Below, in pieces: positions 12,801 through 27,100 of a stretch of DNA of 64,000 nucleotides. Within the stretch, counting starts at the first letter, position 1. Every line of letters starts with the position of its first letter. Origin of the DNA: Apostichopus japonicus (taxonomy: Eukaryota > Echinodermata > Holothuroidea > Aspidochirotida > Stichopodidae); NCBI RefSeq assembly GCF_037975245.1, contig NC_092576.1, positions 36,112,611 through 36,176,610 on the forward strand, read 5' to 3'. Made by a program: the position numbers and the translations under genes. The notes beneath the pieces are model-generated. The model saw only the letters and a program-made list of their open reading frames with translations, ran no database searches and was not told the DNA's origin.

Positions 12801-14940
12801 TATTGATTCGCCTCTAGACGTACTTCAACTTCCGTAATGTTTCAGACACATAAGATAACCAGTCGGGAAAGGTGAGCATCCCCCTATCCCACCATCTGTT
12901 AACCTTCCATGTGAATCCGGTGCGCTCTCTATAACTGGTTGTAAATGTCGCGTCGTTCGAACAAACAAATTCTTACCAAAAATGGTGTTTTTGGATGTGT
13001 TACTGTGACAAAGCACTAATAACTCAACCTTTAGGTCAGGAAATAAAAACAAATATAGTTTTTCAGATGTAGCATTCGGGGGGCGGGGGGGTACAGGCGG
13101 TTTACTATTGTTTTGTAACGCATATAACCATCGCCGTTGCTCCTCCCCCCTCCCCCTCCTCCACACCACACGACAATATTGACTGTATGAACACAACGGG
13201 GTAGTAGTCGTAACATAGCTCAGAAACGCCCGCTGTAAATACTACAACCTCGGATGTCTTGTAGGCGAAAGAAAAGCTTTGCCAAAAAAGCCAAAGAGCC
13301 ACTTCCCAGGCACTCCAGGTAAATGGCATCTTCACATTCATTATTCTCATGACTTTAAAATTTACACTTCCAAACTGAAAAGGTAAATTAGCAAAATAAT
13401 CGGTTAAATCGCTTTGTATGGTAAAAGTAGTACTTTACATTAATTTAAAAGCTCTGCTTTGTTGGTTTATACAATGTGAATTGAAGATGTTCAAATGTAC
13501 GCCACAGGGAATTCTGATGGTAGCCGTAGCCTACACATGCTGAGGGGAAGTAAGGTGTCAATTAATGTTTACGTTTGCTTTATCATTATTTGTTTGACAT
13601 GCCGAAAGGGGCATAATAAGTCAAGCTCATTGGTAGTCGTAGAATCCCCGGATCTAACAATAATTGTAGCATTTTAGATTGTGGTACCATTTACGATTTG
13701 TGCAAGGGAATAAATATCATTTAAATGTGGTCGCTTTACCCAGTCTTGCAATTGTGTTCTGACGAAGTTTCCAAACGTACTGAAAATGTGTTGTGCCTTA
13801 CGACCAATACTCGCAGTGTGATAAACAATGTTCAGCAGTTCAGGATTTATGTTTGCCTGCCAATAAGGACGTCGCTGGGTTTATATTTTAACGTAGACGA
13901 TCATTGTCTATGACAAAAATATCTAGCTTTCTTGATATCAAAGTTTAAAAAAAAATCATATTCGTTAAATAATCAACAATTCAACAGATAAAATGATCTT
14001 AAGGTAAATTATCCAGATGCAAAATCTGAAAGTAACATCTTTTCGCTATGAATGCCGGTGAGCATTTGTTTGTGTTACCCGTGATGTTATTTGAAAAAAA
14101 CGTAATGGAACTGCATTTAATAGGTACTTTTATTATGAGGTCAATCTGAAAGCTTCCCCTTTTTTCCTTTTCGCAGTGTTAAGGTTCTTTAGAAAAGGAA
14201 GTAATTTAGCTGTAATTGCTGTATGAGCGCGATTTAAAACAAAAGACGGAACTTTAAGGTCAGCCGATATATAGGTACATTCGTTGCCGTTTACAGATTG
14301 TGCGCTTGAATCCAACAAATTCACTTTTATTTTGCATCGACTAAATATTACGTTATTTTCTGCGTATATATTACGCTGTGCCTAGGGTGCAGTATCGCGT
14401 GGTTACGGAGAGTGATAACCATGTGGGAGGTGGAAATAGCGGTACATCCCACTCGAAGATAATTACAAATGAATTACACGAAAACGTAAATCATTATAGA
14501 AACTGCTATACTTCTATCACGTCAAAGAAAGAGGAGGGGTTGGGGCTCCTTAACAGCACTTAATATACTTACACACCTATATCAATAATATCATAGAACA
14601 TTCTCTGACAGCATGATCTTCCGATAAAGCTTGTTTGTGAGAGAATCAAATAAAGAGGATCAGTCTAGGTATTGATTCATTTGCCAATGTTCTAAATATA
14701 GGACTGTACATAACGTACATGCTGTATATATTACTATTTATACGAAACTTCTCAAAACAGGAAACTATCTGTTCAGGGGTTGTAATACTTCGATTCTACC
14801 GGAAGTAATGAAGACGTTCTTTCATTCCATAATGTGTGTACGTTGAATCACATCGTTACAGGAATAAACACAAGGAATCGTTCCGCCATTTTGTAATGTT
14901 ACATTTTTAGAGTGTGGAAAGTAAATGAAATATTTCATGG
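9841..14940. other. No gene seen
   Basis: This is AT-rich intergenic or intronic sequence. Open frames here (for example 10507-10785, 12308-12640, 12825-13196, 13495-13677) are short and show no splice pairing, repeats or protein family I recognise. C-rich and G-rich runs near 12450-12600 and 13080-13160 may be edges of unidentified transposons. Confidence 0.5.
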
Positions 14941-14949
14941 AGAGAAAAT

Positions 14950-15260
14950 CTCCCCACACTGCAGCTTAAGAGGTTACGTGGTGACTTGATTCAGGTTTTT
15001 AAGAGTGTGTATGGTTTGACAATTTATCCTTCACCGACTATTTTATGTTTGCTAATAGTAGTTGTGCCAGAGGTTATTGTCTGAAACTCCAAAGTCACAA
15101 AGTAGGATTAATATTCGGCATATTTTTTTTTCTTATAGGATTGTGAATGAGTAGAATGGTTTGCCTGAGAAAGTTGTACTTGCAAGTAGTGTGGATGGGT
15201 TTAAGAATGCTTTGGACAAGCACTCTAAGCATTGTAATCGGATCTGAGTGTTTGTGTTTT
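14950..15260 (+). mobile_element. LINE reverse-transcriptase C-terminus, degraded
   Basis: With one frame change near 15010, the sequence reads LRGDLIQVFKSVYG, then FDNLSFTDYFMFAN, CARGYCLKLQSHKV and finally SYRIVNE*NGLPEKVV and DGFKNALDKH. This is the end of a CR1/Jockey-like reverse-transcriptase ORF, in which RG.sLKL..., ...R.VNeWNsLPe.VV and FKn.LDk follow in that order. The stop falls where the family has tryptophan (TGG to TAG). A T-run near 15122 disrupts the middle. It is a dead, 5'-truncated copy. Confidence 0.85.
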
Positions 15261-17985
15261 CAGTTTTTTTCTCTCCGATAAGGTCCTTGATGATAACTTG
15301 AGTGTCCCTTCTGATCTTTCTTTTCTACTAAACTAAACAACTAAACTAAACTAAATCGGAGTAGAAGTAAGATTTAATTGACCATCAAAGAAAACAAAAA
15401 TTCTAGCCATGAAGCTTTCATAAACACAATATTTCCTAGTATCAGACTGCAGAGCGAGATAACGTTAGTTTCTACCGTTAACGTAACAAGTAGGTTTGAT
15501 TCGTATGACCAGTCTATGTTTTACATTACAAGAGGAGCTGTTTGCATTCAAATCAATCATAATTATGCGTAATGACCGTGACGTAGCAAGTTCCATAGAG
15601 TGAAAGTAATACATCAAATAGTTATTATTTTATAAAATTTATTTCGTGGTTCAAACTGAAGGTGATAAGAAACTGTTAGATATTGTATAGGAACCGTATT
15701 GTACTTTGAAGAACATTCATTCCATCAATTTGTTTAACTAGATAACTAGTTAACTAATGATACATGCATTTATATGACAGGAAGTTTAAGTTATGTATTA
15801 TATGGTACATATTCAGTATGCAGACATCGGTACATACTGGCTATAAGGGATGTTTGTCCGAATGGCAGAGCCATCCTGGCAAACACGTGACTGTTTTCAG
15901 GGACTTTTTGCCTTCAGGGGCTTTTAGACCCCTAGACACTCGAAAGTTTAGACGGTTCAGGCTTGTCAGTTAAGTACCCTCCGTGGCTTACGATAAAAGA
16001 ACAGCAAAATACTTTGTTGAAAGTAAATATTTGATCTGCAAGAATTTGAATACTGATATGACGGTGATTTGACAATCACAATTATGACAAATAAGTTCAT
16101 TTTGCATTGTTGAGTTTTGGAAAAAGTAAACAGTCTTACTTCTCGGCATCCATAGTGTCGGTTAATAATCATCTATAGCAGGCAGTAATTTTAATGCGCC
16201 TTAAAATCACACGTGGCATGCAGAAACCAAAGAAGTGAACTTCAATCTGAGTGAAAAAAAAATAATAATAACGAAACTCTGCCAAAGTGCCAAATATACA
16301 CATACATCTCATACTTCTTAAAACAGGTTGCAAATTGTGAATTTCTTTTTGAAAGCTTAAAACAAACTAAGAGTTTTGAATGTTTTATCTTGGTTGTGTC
16401 ATTGTGCTATGTCTTTTTCGTTTGTTTCTTTCCGATAGTGGGATAACCTCTTTTTGTTCATTCATTTAGTTGTTCCTCCCTTGCAAATCATCACACTGTC
16501 AGTTCTGCTTTTATTAAAAGATTTGAATGAGAACGGAAAAAATAGAAGTTTGCATTGTAATCAATACATTGATTGTGTACATAAGATGTCAAATTAAAAT
16601 AAAAATAGTGAACAACTTTGGTAAAGCCGCCACCATTTTCGAACTGACACCATAGTTATGACACCATAACAATATTCACTTTAAGCATTGTGCGACCCGA
16701 GATATATCGTTACTTCCTGCAGATCCGGAGAGCACGTTCAAATGATAACGTAAATTGATTCGCAACGTAACACTGTATACATATATACTGCTGGCTGTAC
16801 TTTATAATATAGCTAATATAGCTAGCTAGCTGCATTCTCCAGGCTAAAAGGCTGATAGCGATGGTACCTGTACAAACTTACAATGCGTACTGTACAATCC
16901 CGAACCCTCAACTGCGTACAAAATGCATCATTTTATTTCAAATTCAACATATACTTCATCTCAATGTCATTTTTTGTGGCCATATTGTAGTGCAATTGCA
17001 TCCAGAAGAAAGCCTTAGTCACAAGTAACAATTTATTCTGGTTTACAATCTGTTTTAAATGATATGTGAGGTTTTCCGTTGAAACTAATTTACAACGCGT
17101 GCAAGGGGCAGTGATGGAGCGCCGTGGAAGGCTCGGTATGAGTTGCCTATGAAAGTGTAATTGTACAGAGACTATATGAAAGTTTAGGTTGCAACGTCTA
17201 ACCACGTGGGTACCAGTAAGCGCGCTTGTGAGCGCCATGACAGGCTCAGAAATAGTTGCTCACGCAGCTAGCCTCTGAAACTGCAAATACACAGATATTA
17301 AATGAAACTGTATTTTGTGACTTCCAGTCATGTAGGTTTCGTTCACTTGGCAAGTAATGCCAATATTGTAGCACGCGCACTACAATAATGCTAAAACAAT
17401 ATATTACGTAACTGTTGTCCCCCTGGCTCTCAAAATAGTTCGTTGCCTCCACGGAGCTCAGTGGACATTTTACTAAAACATACGAGAGGGAAATCGCACA
17501 ATTTGTAAAACACGTAGTTTTTTGCTACAGTATTTTCAAACCCTTAGCTTGAAGTGATGTTGCAAGCAGGCATTGATATGGCTTTAGATAGACGTCGGGA
17601 CGCTTTCTCAAGTACAACATATACAACAGGGTAAACAATTAGTACATGGAATGCAAGTTGTACACAAGAAATCACGGAAATGAGAAATGAAATCGAATCA
17701 ATCGAGGATTTCTGTATTACAGCAGCAGTATTACAGCAGACAATAATACTCGTTGTGCTTCATGTTATGTTGATTAGGAAATCATTGTTAGTTTCATTTA
17801 TAATATTTGTAGGCCTAATTTAATTTATGTATCACTACTCCAACTTCTCATTAGTAGTCCTGACTGAGACCAGCGTGCATGATAAAACTCCAGTTAGTAT
17901 TTTAAAATAACAAATTATAATTTCATACATTTTGGCAGTGAGTATTAAATAGTTGGTGGTGATGGTTTCTATATACAAAGTTGTA
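15261..17985. other. No gene seen
   Basis: AT-rich sequence with scattered short open frames on both strands (for example 16933-17238 on the minus strand). I find no splice-supported exon, RNA gene or mobile-element signature. Two diverged gcgc-containing blocks near 17100 and 17230 look weakly similar. Confidence 0.45.
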
Positions 17986-17989
17986 TCCA

Positions 17990-18240
17990 TTCTACAGAAA
18001 CTATCAGACGTTATATCAGACTACAACCAGTTTGAGTTATTTAATGAAATCACGTACCCTGATCGCAGTATAGTCCGTGGCAGTGTGTTAAATACAAACT
18101 GCACGGTGGTTCTATATCTACATCCAGCAAGGATTTTACTCCTTTTTGGAATTTGACGCAGTTACCCAGTAAAAGTTGCTTTATCTTAGGTGACTTCAAT
18201 GTTAATCAACTTACTATACGGACGTGACAACAATGTTTCT
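17990..18240 (+). mobile_element. Possible LINE endonuclease fragment
   Basis: One frame at about 18145-18215 reads LTQLPSKSCFILGDFNVN. ILGDFN is a catalytic motif of the apurinic-type endonuclease of non-LTR retrotransposons, and the residues around it fit that context. An upstream frame reads SDYNQFELFNEITYPDRS, which resembles the LF.e.T.p segment that normally follows GDFN, so the order would be rearranged. The whole is short and broken. Chance similarity of the upstream part is possible; the GDFN part is better. Confidence 0.5.
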
Positions 18241-21200
18241 GTTTTACTGTGTACAGCTGTTCGTTCATGCCATGTATATCTCAAGCCTACAATGATTTCG
18301 GATACTCATCATTGCACATTTTTGCATATGTCACAACAATAATGTTTGAACATGTAGGCGCACTATAGTCCTTGCGACTAAATACTTTCTACATTACACA
18401 TGCTTCCTGCAATCACAGAAGATCTGAATGATAAATATAAAAGTACACTAAACAGGGGGCTGATATGTATACATTCACAACGTATATACATTCATGGTAT
18501 ACACAAACAATAAATTAATAGGTTCTTGATGAGCCTAGTGCAAAGTTAAAAGATGAACTCTTACCTGTTTATAAATTAATTTAACCATTTCATTTATCCT
18601 ATTGGCTCTCTATTTTAGATGATTGACAGCTTAGAGTGTCTTTATGAATGATATAAATGCTTTCAAACTGAGATGTTGTAAATAATTTTCTAAATAAGAG
18701 AAACTTTTGGTAAATTTTCTCCAGGTAACAGACCCAACTTCTTCTTACACCTTTAACTTCTTTCACAAGATATTTCACAGACAAGCAATAACGTACGTTA
18801 CTGTTAACACTTAAAGGGAGAATAATACACAGACTGGTAAATTAAATACTGGATTCCTTGTAATGGAACCACAAAGGGGAGGGGGTGGTAGGTGTAGTGG
18901 ACAACTAATACATGTCTCCCACGGAATTCTCAAGTTACCCTATATCAAACAAGGCAAATAATATATCGTAGTAGAGTCTGCCAGAGACCACACATGTAAC
19001 AGTGTATCATCTTCATCACAGATAGGTCTATAATCTTCATTGAGTTCTGTGAACATATATAACTATGTAGGGATCAACGATAAAGGAATGCGGGAATGTA
19101 AAGGAATGAAGGATGGGTATATCATACGCAAAACTCACACTTATACGCAGATCTAGGGAGTATTTTAATATGAATGTTTTCGCATTGGTATTTCACATAA
19201 ATATAGAAGGGTTTCTTACTGTCAATTCAACAACTAAAAACATTGATATTTCATATTTAAGATGCATACTAGCTATGATTCCATACATAGTACTCTAATA
19301 GTAAATGCAATTGAGGTGATTCATTCAACATTTTACAAACACATTGTTTAACCTACAGCGTGTAAGATAGAAAATGAAACCGACGTCAATCAGTTTACAA
19401 ATGGTTTGAATTTTTCCGGCTAAGGAAATGACCTTGCAAGGAGTATATCTAATAAATATATAAAAAGATGATTGAATTACCATTTATTGCATCCTACCGC
19501 CAGTTCAACCGGCAGTGCATGTTTGCCAGTATTAAACTCACATTATGATGATTTTATGTACGTTATAGATATATCGCGTGAGTATTCTATAACTGTTTAA
19601 GGACAAACCCTGTTCCAGGTTTGCGCTCTTCACTAAACTATATGCTGCATTATGACATGTAGAATGACTTCAACTATAAAGCTGTGTGCTGAAAGCCATA
19701 GTGATTATTATATACCACGGAACCGGTTTTTACTTTGATTTATGAGAACATTGGATCAGGCGAATTGAGGCGTACGTACAAACTAAGTTACTTATAACTT
19801 CATGTATAGGCCCAGTCATAATTAAATATCAGCTCAATCCAATCAGCGCAACGTTGTGCATACTATTTGTTTGCCTATATGTAGGCCATATAATCAAGCT
19901 AGTTAATGTACCACTTCATTTACCTCTCTATCGTTACAGACCAGTCTAGTAGGCTACAACTCATTTGGTTTTATTTTAGAGTAATAACATTGCGTCAAAG
20001 TTGTTATCATTACGGCTTGTCCATTAACCCAGACACATAACTTTTTTTCACAATTCGTAACTACGATAAGTAGGCCTATATCAATTGTTAGGAAGGTTTG
20101 TGATAAAAAAAAAAAAAAAAGTAGCTTATTGCGATCTCAAGTTAGAACTGGTGTCATTTTGTTTAAAACCATTTATTGATTTTTACCTTATGGTGGTGTT
20201 GAAAATTGTTTGTCAATAAGGTTCCCTTTTGTCATTCTTAAGTTCGACCTCTTTCAAGGAGATCGGCAGAGCCGGAACTATCTTGTAATTTTACTGCTGA
20301 GAGGGAGCAAATAATGAAGATACGACGTCGTATTTATAGTGGTTATGGACACTTCAATACTGTTTGAAAATAAATAAAGTATATGTATTCTTTAATAGAA
20401 CATAATCTGAGGAAGTATAGCTAGCTATTACGATGAGAAGGTAGAATGCATTTGAAGTCCACTTAGTACTGGTTCTTATCAATATTAGTATGCATGTGTT
20501 TGCCTAATATCCTTGGTGCATAAGCTTTGTAAAATATCGTGAAGCATATAGCGTATACACATGAAATAGTTACGTGATCTAACACTGTACTTACTAATCC
20601 GTACGTATACGTCTTTCCTGGGGTGTTGTCCGTTCACCCGAGTTCCGTGATTGCGCACTAGAGAACCGTTGCGGAATAAGGAAGTGTTTGTCGAAAGTAC
20701 TATTGTAGCATTTAGGCTGAGGCTGTATGTATACAATGTTGCGTAACGGGTATTTACGAAAAGAAAAGAGAATATAGTGACAAATTAAATGTGGTTGTAC
20801 ACAATATGTTGTACAACCGTAAAAACTTGAACAGAAATTTGAAATTAGGGATGATAGTAAACTGGTTCTGCTGAAAATTCTACATGTCACACGTAAATAT
20901 GCACACCGACTTGAGAAGTTCCATCTTTGGTGGAGAACAATATTGAGCGGTTGTATGGCTAATGGAGATACAAACACTGCTTTCCTGAGGTTAAAGGTTA
21001 TGATAGCTATTTGTGCTCGAATAATATACTCATATCAAATACAAAACGTGTACAGGTATCGCTTTTGCAATAAATGTTTGGCATTGTGTTCCCGTGGAAG
21101 AGATCTGCACCATTTACGTATTACTATTCCTATATCCCGGAAGTTAAAGTGTATTGTCAAACACAATTGCTGTAGATTGTTTGCATCTTTAGGTTAAAAA

Positions 21201-24200
21201 AAAAACACATCCTCATAGTACTTGAAGATGTGGAGATACACATTTTCAATATTTGGTGATGTTTTATGCTGAAAAATGTCAACAGTAAAATTAGCAATAT
21301 CATTGTTGCGGGAGATATGCCTTTTCCCCCTATAAACTGTACATATCATTTCTCCGCAATAATGTTTTTACAAACTGTTGCATAGTGATCAAATGATAAA
21401 TGCCCAAAATAACACATGAGAACGTTACAAATGTAACACACATCTTGACATATAAAGTGTAAATCAACCAATGCTGAAGATAATATGCTGAGATGGTAAC
21501 ACATATTACCATCTACACGTGATTGACAAATCTTTGTAGTAGGGAATATATTTCCTGCCCAAAATACTTTACATTCAATGAACCATATCTAGAGTTAGGA
21601 ATGTTATAGCGATGGCATTTTCAACAAAGTAACTACATGTTACTTTTCATGTTAACATCGCATGTTATCATTGCAACCCGTCTAACTTCATCAAACAAAC
21701 ATTCGCTATTTAGGTTTGCTCCTAGCACAAAAGGCAGGATTTGAGGTAGACGCAATTTCCAACACGCTTTCCATCCCACCCCTCCCCACCAAAAAAATGC
21801 CGAATACCAAAAAAGACATTTCTGAAAAGTATTTTTGTCCTTTAAAATCTCTATGAGAAAACAAATAGTATTTAAAAGTGTTACATTTTCGAAGGATTCA
21901 CTCCCCTTTCTTGCTTTTTCCCAATAAGTGTACCTCCATTCGATCAGATATAAAGCAAAATAAACCTTTTACTTAATCCAACACTCGACAACAGCCATGG
22001 CTAGTTGAATCAAGTTCAAATGTGCATAGTGTTGTAATGTTTTATCGGTACCAGTGGAATAGTGGTTCAAAATACTATATGTAAGGGTACACACATTGGG
22101 CTAAGATTACAATGTTATGTATCGAACTTGAAAGTAAAATCTTCAAATCCTACAATGCCATGCAGTAGCACCTAGTAGATCATTATTAGGCCCCTAGTAT
22201 AACGTTAGTTCTACCTAGACAAATTAAGGGAATGCAACTTAACCTTGGTATCATACCTGTGCTTAATTTCTCTAATTAATGTATACCTCAGAAAATACAA
22301 TAATTCGCTAAATGGTTGTCTTTACTGTCTAACTACATCGTTGTACAGGTATAGGCCTAGCATAATTGTATATCACTATATGATTAGTGTGCAAGTTAGA
22401 CCTTTAATAAGCCGTAGTGAACATTTTTACTTGGAGTAATATGAGCAGTAAACATATTTTATGTATGGATTACTTTAACTTAAACCTTCAGTGTTCCTGA
22501 TTTTTAAGCCAGTTTAGTATATTGGTACTGTTAAGCGACTGGTGTTATCAAATTCATCAAATTTATCAAACTGACAAACTTTATATATCAATGCCATTTG
22601 TGAACTTTTTGAGTCTAGGCGCTACTAATGTCTACGCACGGTATTTGTTTAGAAAAGCGAAGAAAACACGAGGTTTTCTTTTCACACATAAAATACTAAA
22701 ACAAAATTCAAAACAGTGTTCAACCTATTAATTCCTTTCAAAAGAGATCACACTGCATACTCTATGTAACGCCAAAATGGACAAATATTATGTCGATCTA
22801 AGTCATTATGTGAAAACAAATTGCTGCTACATTATAACAATACAAGTCCTTATGTGGCGCTATTAGCACGACCACATGATGACAAAGAACACATTATTTA
22901 TCATGCGGTCATTACACTGTCACATAATGACCACCGAAACTGTACTATATTGACCTGTTTTTTCTTCATAAGTCTTTATGTGGCTTATCTATCGCCACAT
23001 AAGTACTTCTGCTCCGCAAGTTATTGTGTGGTGATATATGCTACTGTACATCAGGACTTCGTGTGATCCTTTTCCATCCGATAGGGCTATTCAATATTTA
23101 CACCAAATAACATTAATTTCTTTTACTAGACGTGCGCGTCACCAGTGTAAACATTACGTAGTCTGTACACTCGTTCGCGTGAGGTCTTAGTTTTACTTAT
23201 AGTGTACATGATGCACGGTTTCATTATTACTGTAGGCGCTTGGGATGTCGAATTTGGCAGACAAATTCGAAAAGAAAAGTGTAAGCAAATATAACGAAAT
23301 AATACTACTACTAGTCTAGGCCTTGTAGGGCTGATTTGACTTTACTAGACCAAGGTCTTGTACAGTGTATAAAGTAGATGAAGGCGTAGGATAAGACCTA
23401 TGATCACACATGTTATTATATGATTACAATGCAACGTTTTATAGGCCTAGGCGTACGCTATAATATATACGCACTGTGCCTAAAGTCAACGTGTTTCTGT
23501 TCTTTGATTTTGGTTTTACTGAGTCGTAGAGAGAGTAAACTGTTACCCATAGGCCACTCATGTGCTCCGATTATGTCTAATCTAATGCAGAATGGTTTTG
23601 GATGTGTTTCATTGTTTGTTTGCTTCGTTTCAACGCACTTAAAAAGCACATTGTTCTATTTTCTCAAGATCAACTGAAAATAAGATATGATGTGTTATCA
23701 AGTCACGTTGCATGTATTTATTTGAACAATATCTAGGTGATTATTCGATTAGAAGAACCGCAAGTAGCTAGGCTAGAGTGTCAGTTAGAATGTTAATATT
23801 TATGATATAACCTACTAACCTAGTGGATTTCACTGAGATATAATACAGGAAACAAATATGTTATATAAGCGCATCTAGGCCAATTGAAAACAGCATAGCT
23901 GGATTAAAATATACATTGGTGTGTCATTGACTTGATAAACAAGGAATTCTCATTAGTGAAGGTTCGATCTCTTGCCGAGTTAAAGAAGGTGCATCTTTTT
24001 TTTCTAGAGCAATTATATGGTTTCCCTTCTATTGTGACCCACTAAATTAAAAAGAAGAATCTCAATTGGATGAAAAAATGTTGATTGTAAAGCCACCAAT
24101 GCAAAATTGTAACTCTTAATTGTTTCTCCCGCAATCGTGGTCGCGTAGATTTGTAAAATAATTGCCCTCCAATGTATAATCATTATTGCTATACACATGC

Positions 24201-25735
24201 AGGCTTCTTTTCTTTATAGTGCACTGGTCTGACAGCTTGTCTGTATATGTCACGTCAAAGAAAATTTAGGAGCAAACTGTTTGCTCACAAGTTGTTGAGC
24301 ATACTTTTCCAGGAATTCATTCTCATGAAATATAGTTTGGCCAAATAATAGTTTTTGGAATATTTAAATGGCTAACACTTAAGCACTTAAACATTTAAAA
24401 ATTGTTACTGTTTATTAGAAGTTTTTCTTAGTATTTAAGCCAATGATTTCCAAGTAAACACTGACTGGGCCAAACTGTGGTACAACTGTTACCTTTTCTA
24501 TAATTTATGTGTATGTGCATTGACTATATAATATAGTACTTAATGTATTTGGTCCCTTGATGATATGGAAAAGGCATAACTTTTTTTTTTCATTTCATTC
24601 CTCTAGTAATGGAAAATGGGGAGAATCTGTGTTACCATTGTATGCTCCAACAGTACTTACTAACTGGATAAGTGGGATTCACTGTTCTTTTGGAGCTGTG
24701 ATTACATTTATTTCTATAGCATGGGTATGGAGGGCCTCAGATGTGCATATTACAGAATAATATGTTTTACTTAAATAGTTTGTAGATCTAGGATATATTA
24801 CCTAACTCAAAGGGGATTTACTGTAAAGGGAGATCTCATTAGACATGCTAGACTATAAATCCACCTCCAAGCAAAGAGAAAACTAGATAAATAAAAATAA
24901 AATATAGAACAAAGCATAAAACATGGGAAAGAGGGTTCAGACTGGAATTGTTATAACTGTAAATGTGTATTTAAGAAACACTGGTGGGAGATGATGGAGT
25001 TGAGCGATTGATTCTTCAAATTTGTTGACAATGATTGCTGTCAAAGGAGCTCAATGAATGTTATATTTGCCAAATTTTCCGTCATACAGCCTTATTCAAA
25101 CAAATAATGTTGTTTAATAAAGAGTGCAAAATTCCATTGTTCTTTGACTATAAATTTGCATAATAATGTCATTATTCCAAGGAAAGCAAATCCATTAAAC
25201 ATATGTCTCGCCCAAACATCTTTTTACAGACTCCCCTAAGCTGTCAAAGAAACCCACTGAGCTCCTTTAAGCACATATACAACAATTTAAGACGACTACC
25301 TGATGGTGTTTTTTCCATTCATGTGCTAAGAAGTGTTCAAAAGTTGACGGAGCATATATCAAATAAAATAAATTGTAACAAATACTACAACTTAGAGTTT
25401 CTTTATTTCGTTTTATTAGTAGACTTTTTTTTCAAAAAGATCTGTGCAATCAGGTACCTAAAGTAATGCAGCACAATACTTTACTCACAAATCATATATG
25501 TTACTCTATTTGCGTCTCATAACATTTGAAATTATTCATTTAACTAAAGAGAGGTGTGGGAATTTCTTTATTGACCATTTCTTTCGCCAGGTAGGATTAA
25601 GAAAACACCTGTGAAGATGTTAAGATCTTTTAATTTCTGATCTTGCTCCCTCATCAAATTTTAACAATAATAACCAGGCAGTAATATTTACGACGCTAAA
25701 GCGACCGCGAATGTGGGAGAAGCCAGCAAGGGCCT
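18241..25735. other. No gene seen
   Basis: A long stretch with no exon I can defend. It holds homopolymer runs (poly-A near 20110), several taggcctag-type palindromes (22350, 23445) and, at about 22800-23060, repeated ttatgtggc and its reverse complement, which might be a small degraded inverted-repeat element. Open frames (20594-20977 minus, 20943-21197 plus and others) lack support. Confidence 0.45.
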
Positions 25736-25739
25736 ATGG

Positions 25740-25960
25740 ATTAAAACTTTCACGTCGGTGGCTTCCAATTCAATATTTTAAATAGAATTTGGAATCTTTT
25801 CAATTTAGAAAGTCATTTCAGATGGAAAAATCGTAGATTGCTCTTCAATTAAAAGCCCACCTTACTATGACCCGGCCGGCGATCGAACTCCGAACCTCCC
25901 GATTGTCAAGCCCCATTGCTTCAAATAAGATCGCCTTTATCCACTCGGCCACAGCACATG
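25740..25960 (-). mobile_element. tRNA-Ser-derived SINE
   Basis: On the minus strand, starting at about 25958, the sequence reads gctgtggccgagtggataaa, an intact RNA polymerase III A box in tRNA-Ser-like context. The anticodon region (cttatttgaagcaat) resembles the cttgaaatccat of tRNA-Ser(UGA) with changes, and ggttcggagttcgatcgcc supplies the B box at about 25877-25895. The tRNA-like head ends near 25868 without a clean acceptor stem. It continues into an AT-rich body to about 25740, as SINEs do. The broken stem argues against a functional tRNA. The 3' boundary of the body is uncertain. Confidence 0.72.
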
Positions 25961-26087
25961 TATCCGTATAAAACCATCACGAGAATGCATATAAAATCAA
26001 ACCACGATGTGCTTTGTTACACCCATTTGCAGTTGCACCTGTGAATAATAAGAACGTGACTGCGTTAAACTCATTCATTTTCTGCTC

Positions 26088-26455
26088 TCAAACTGATATA
26101 TTGTCACTGCTTGGGATTGTGTGCGACAGACTAAGAGAGCAGTTATTCTCCAGGACACCTGTTCCACTGCATGAACAATATACCAGTCTATCAGGATTCG
26201 CTCCAAAACAGATCTGTTCAGAGTCAACTACAAACAGGCTCCAGTCTTCTACCCTTACATTATGACCAAAGCTTTTCAACATTCTGATGTCATTTAGACG
26301 GGCCTTACACTCATTGTCCCTGCAATACTTCAAATTTGCATGCAGATGAATGCACAGTGAACGCCTCAGCAAAGACGGATGGTCAATTTCAAGTTCTCGA
26401 AACAGCTGCCTATGACATTTGGCCAGAACACTGAATAACTGATCCTGTAGTTTTT
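26088..26455 (-). pseudogene. YqaJ-like recombinase/exonuclease domain fragment
   Basis: An open frame on the minus strand, open from about 26455, reads EKLQDQLFSVLAKCHRQL and further on VEDWSLFVVDSEQICFGANP then DRLVYCSCSGTGVLENNC. The last part matches the YqaJ viral-recombinase core, in which GlfiskeyPflGASPDGLV.C.CcG.GvlEiKCP is typical, with the catalytic acidic and lysine positions altered here (EIKC to ENNC, SPDG to NPDR). YqaJ domains occur in many transposon- or virus-derived animal genes. The missing partner domains and altered core residues suggest a relic. The SINE lies about 130 bp downstream. The N-terminal half is not recognised. Confidence 0.6.
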
Positions 26456-26979
26456 CCTATGCTGTGAGCAAACCATGACTCATTTCCAAATTGACCCCTT
26501 GTACAACTTTCTAGCTTAACGGCAACACCCCCTCCCACTCATTCTAGTTTTATTTATGAATTAAAATTAGCCAATTATGCACAATGATAATGTAAAATAA
26601 GTGACTGCCTAATTTTCTATATGATATTCCTTGTTTTCACAACCTTCGTTTGAAGGACACTGAACACAAGTTTGATCATTTTTTGGCAAAATTGTATTCT
26701 TCTTTGAAAAGAAGAATACCAACGTATTTCAATGATGTAAATGGGCTTGTAATAAAGGGTAATTACTGCCTAAATTAAACAAACGCGTCATAGTTTGCAC
26801 ATATTTAAAAAGTTTCTCAGATTTATCAAAACTTCAAATGAGTATATCTTTGAAACCGAAACGTTTCGAAAAAAAAATTAACAGATTTAAATGATATTAT
26901 CAAAGACAACATGTGAACTCCATATGTGGCAAATTGGCAAGATTTCCATAGTACTTTTGGACTATGTTATATGTCACAG

Positions 26980-27100
26980 AATGAAATTATCAATTAATTA
27001 ATTTTACTAAAGTAGATATGGATCCATGTAGACATGTTACATGGTGAAATTATCAATTAATAAATTAAGTTTACTTAATTAGACATGGATCCGTCTGCAC
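26980..27100. repeat. Short tandem duplication (~65 bp)
   Basis: The block gaaattatcaattaat ... tttact ... atatggatccatg at about 26982-27030 recurs at about 27043-27092 (gaaattatcaattaat ... tttact ... acatggatccgt). The two units are adjacent and slightly diverged. No coding signal is present. Confidence 0.75.

Noticed and set aside
25868-25960. Functional tRNA-Ser gene on the minus strand
   Set aside because: Acceptor stem ends do not pair cleanly and the anticodon arm is altered; a tRNA-derived SINE fits better.
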